DNA of 58,163 bases from a virus: the IMG/VR virus record IMGVR_UViG_3300017758_003447, positions 1 to 58,163 of that record; one strand, 5' to 3'. The translations under genes and the position numbers were made by a program. How positions within the stretch are numbered: position 1 is the stretch's first letter; each line of letters begins with the position of its first letter. Positions 57,750-58,163 of the stretch are shown in pieces. The notes under the pieces were generated by a model. It was not told the origin of the DNA and did not search any database. It was given only the letters and a program-made list of their open reading frames with translations.

Positions 57750-58163
57750 CTATTTCTTCAGCTCACTTATTAGTTTTGTAATTTCGGTAGCTAAAAACTT
57801 TTCAGCTCCACGATCGTACAATGCGGCTTGGCTTAAACCAAAAAGGTTCATTCCGCCTCGCATATTAAGTAAGTTCTCGTATATTGCTTTTGGATATGCA
57901 TCCGGTGCCGAAGGTTGTGCAACAATGTCCACAGTTTGTATTTCAAAACCATTTACTTCGCCGCTCTCGTTTACATTTCCAGAGCCTCTTGAACTTACTC
58001 CTAGTTTGGCACCACTTTCTAACAAAGTGGTAACAATTTTTCCCATTGGTGTTGGCATAATCTTAAGACTGCCGAAACCGTCAGGCCCATCCATCCACAT
58101 ATTTTCAATCATGTGTGATACACGATCAAGATTAACTGTTAAGTTATCTGGATGGTCTGCCTC
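57750..58163 (-). CDS. gp21: Prohead protease gp21, 3' part
   Basis: The frame is open to the right edge, so the N-terminal part lies outside the window. At least 137 residues are visible. They include EADHPDNLTVNLDRVSHMIE (from the edge), GKIVTTLLESGAKLGVSSRG and FEIQTVDIVAQPSAPDAYPK, which match the second half of the gp21 serine protease, including the conserved Ser-Ser-Arg-Gly and Ser-Ala-Pro. It cleaves gp22 and gp23 before DNA packaging. The ATG at 58112 is internal, not the start. Confidence 0.9.
   Translation of the reverse strand, partial: EADHPDNLTVNLDRVSHMIENMWMDGPDGFGSLKIMPTPMGKIVTTLLESGAKLGVSSRGSGNVNESGEVNGFEIQTVDIVAQPSAPDAYPKAIYENLLNMRGGMNLFGLSQAALYDRGAEKFLATEITKLISELKK

Overview
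The window is a stretch of an AT-rich genome of a T4-like myovirus (tailed phage with a contractile tail). It carries the T4 core set in recognisable form: the replication and recombination genes (helicase gp41, primase gp61, clamp-loader gp62, UvsW, UvsY, UvsX, gp32), nucleotide metabolism (NrdA, NrdB, ThyX, dNMP kinase) and much of the virion module (gp13, gp14-like, gp15, gp16, gp17, gp18, gp19, gp4-like, gp21, gp22, gp23). Three features point to an alphaproteobacterial host, probably marine: a permuted two-piece tmRNA with a proteobacterial-type tag (not the tag type I know from picocyanobacteria), a DUF1178-family gene, and many uncharacterised proteins of the kind seen in cyanophages and pelagic myophages. 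The host assignment is inference.

Layout. 1-290: two-piece tmRNA (minus strand). 292-3096: a virion protein, a PAAR spike tip, a radical-SAM protein and a small protein. 3093-6631: nrdB and nrdA. 6733-14111: tail-fibre-like protein, Cas4/RecB-type nuclease, acidic and basic uncharacterised proteins, and a 636-residue ligase-like protein. 14170-28385: the replication, recombination and repair block (gp41, thyX, clpP, primase, a miniature Pol III alpha-like protein, an MBD4-like glycosylase, gp62, uvsW, a glucosaminidase endolysin, uvsY, uvsX, gp32). 28529-31103: a cobalamin-riboswitch-controlled operon with a membrane protein and a BtuB-like TonB-dependent receptor. 31105-44647: packaging and tail genes. 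44794-47118: accessory genes on both strands (HNH-like protein, ribosomal protein L11, dNMP kinase, DUF1178). 47142-53015: neck and tail-completion genes, then Nudix, apt and a nucleotide-sugar dehydrogenase on the plus strand. 52999-58163: tail fibre, capsid gp23, scaffold gp22 and the 3' part of protease gp21, which runs off the right edge. Most genes are on the minus strand, tightly packed with 1-4 base stop/start overlaps. No gene-free stretch exceeds 300 bases. The largest are the tmRNA locus (1-291), a repeat and GC-rich island (36447-36679) and the riboswitch leader (30895-31104).

Regulation. Two promoter types recur. One is a sigma70-like pair (TTGACA or TTGCAA, 16-17 bases, TATAAT-like), which in six genes ends only 5-7 bases before an ATG and so implies leaderless mRNAs. 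The other is a T4-late-like (A/C/G/T)ATAAATA element before virion genes. Factor-independent terminators follow gp18 and gp23.

The most unusual content is the set of host-interface genes: tmRNA plus full-length L11 (translation), the riboswitch-driven vitamin B12 uptake operon, and DUF1178. Other notable points are a classic A-AAA-AAG frameshift site joining two virion ORFs, an in-frame amber codon inside a longer virion ORF, and a 192-residue protein that keeps all three catalytic aspartates of bacterial DNA polymerase III alpha. All identifications come from reading sequence and motifs; no database search was run.
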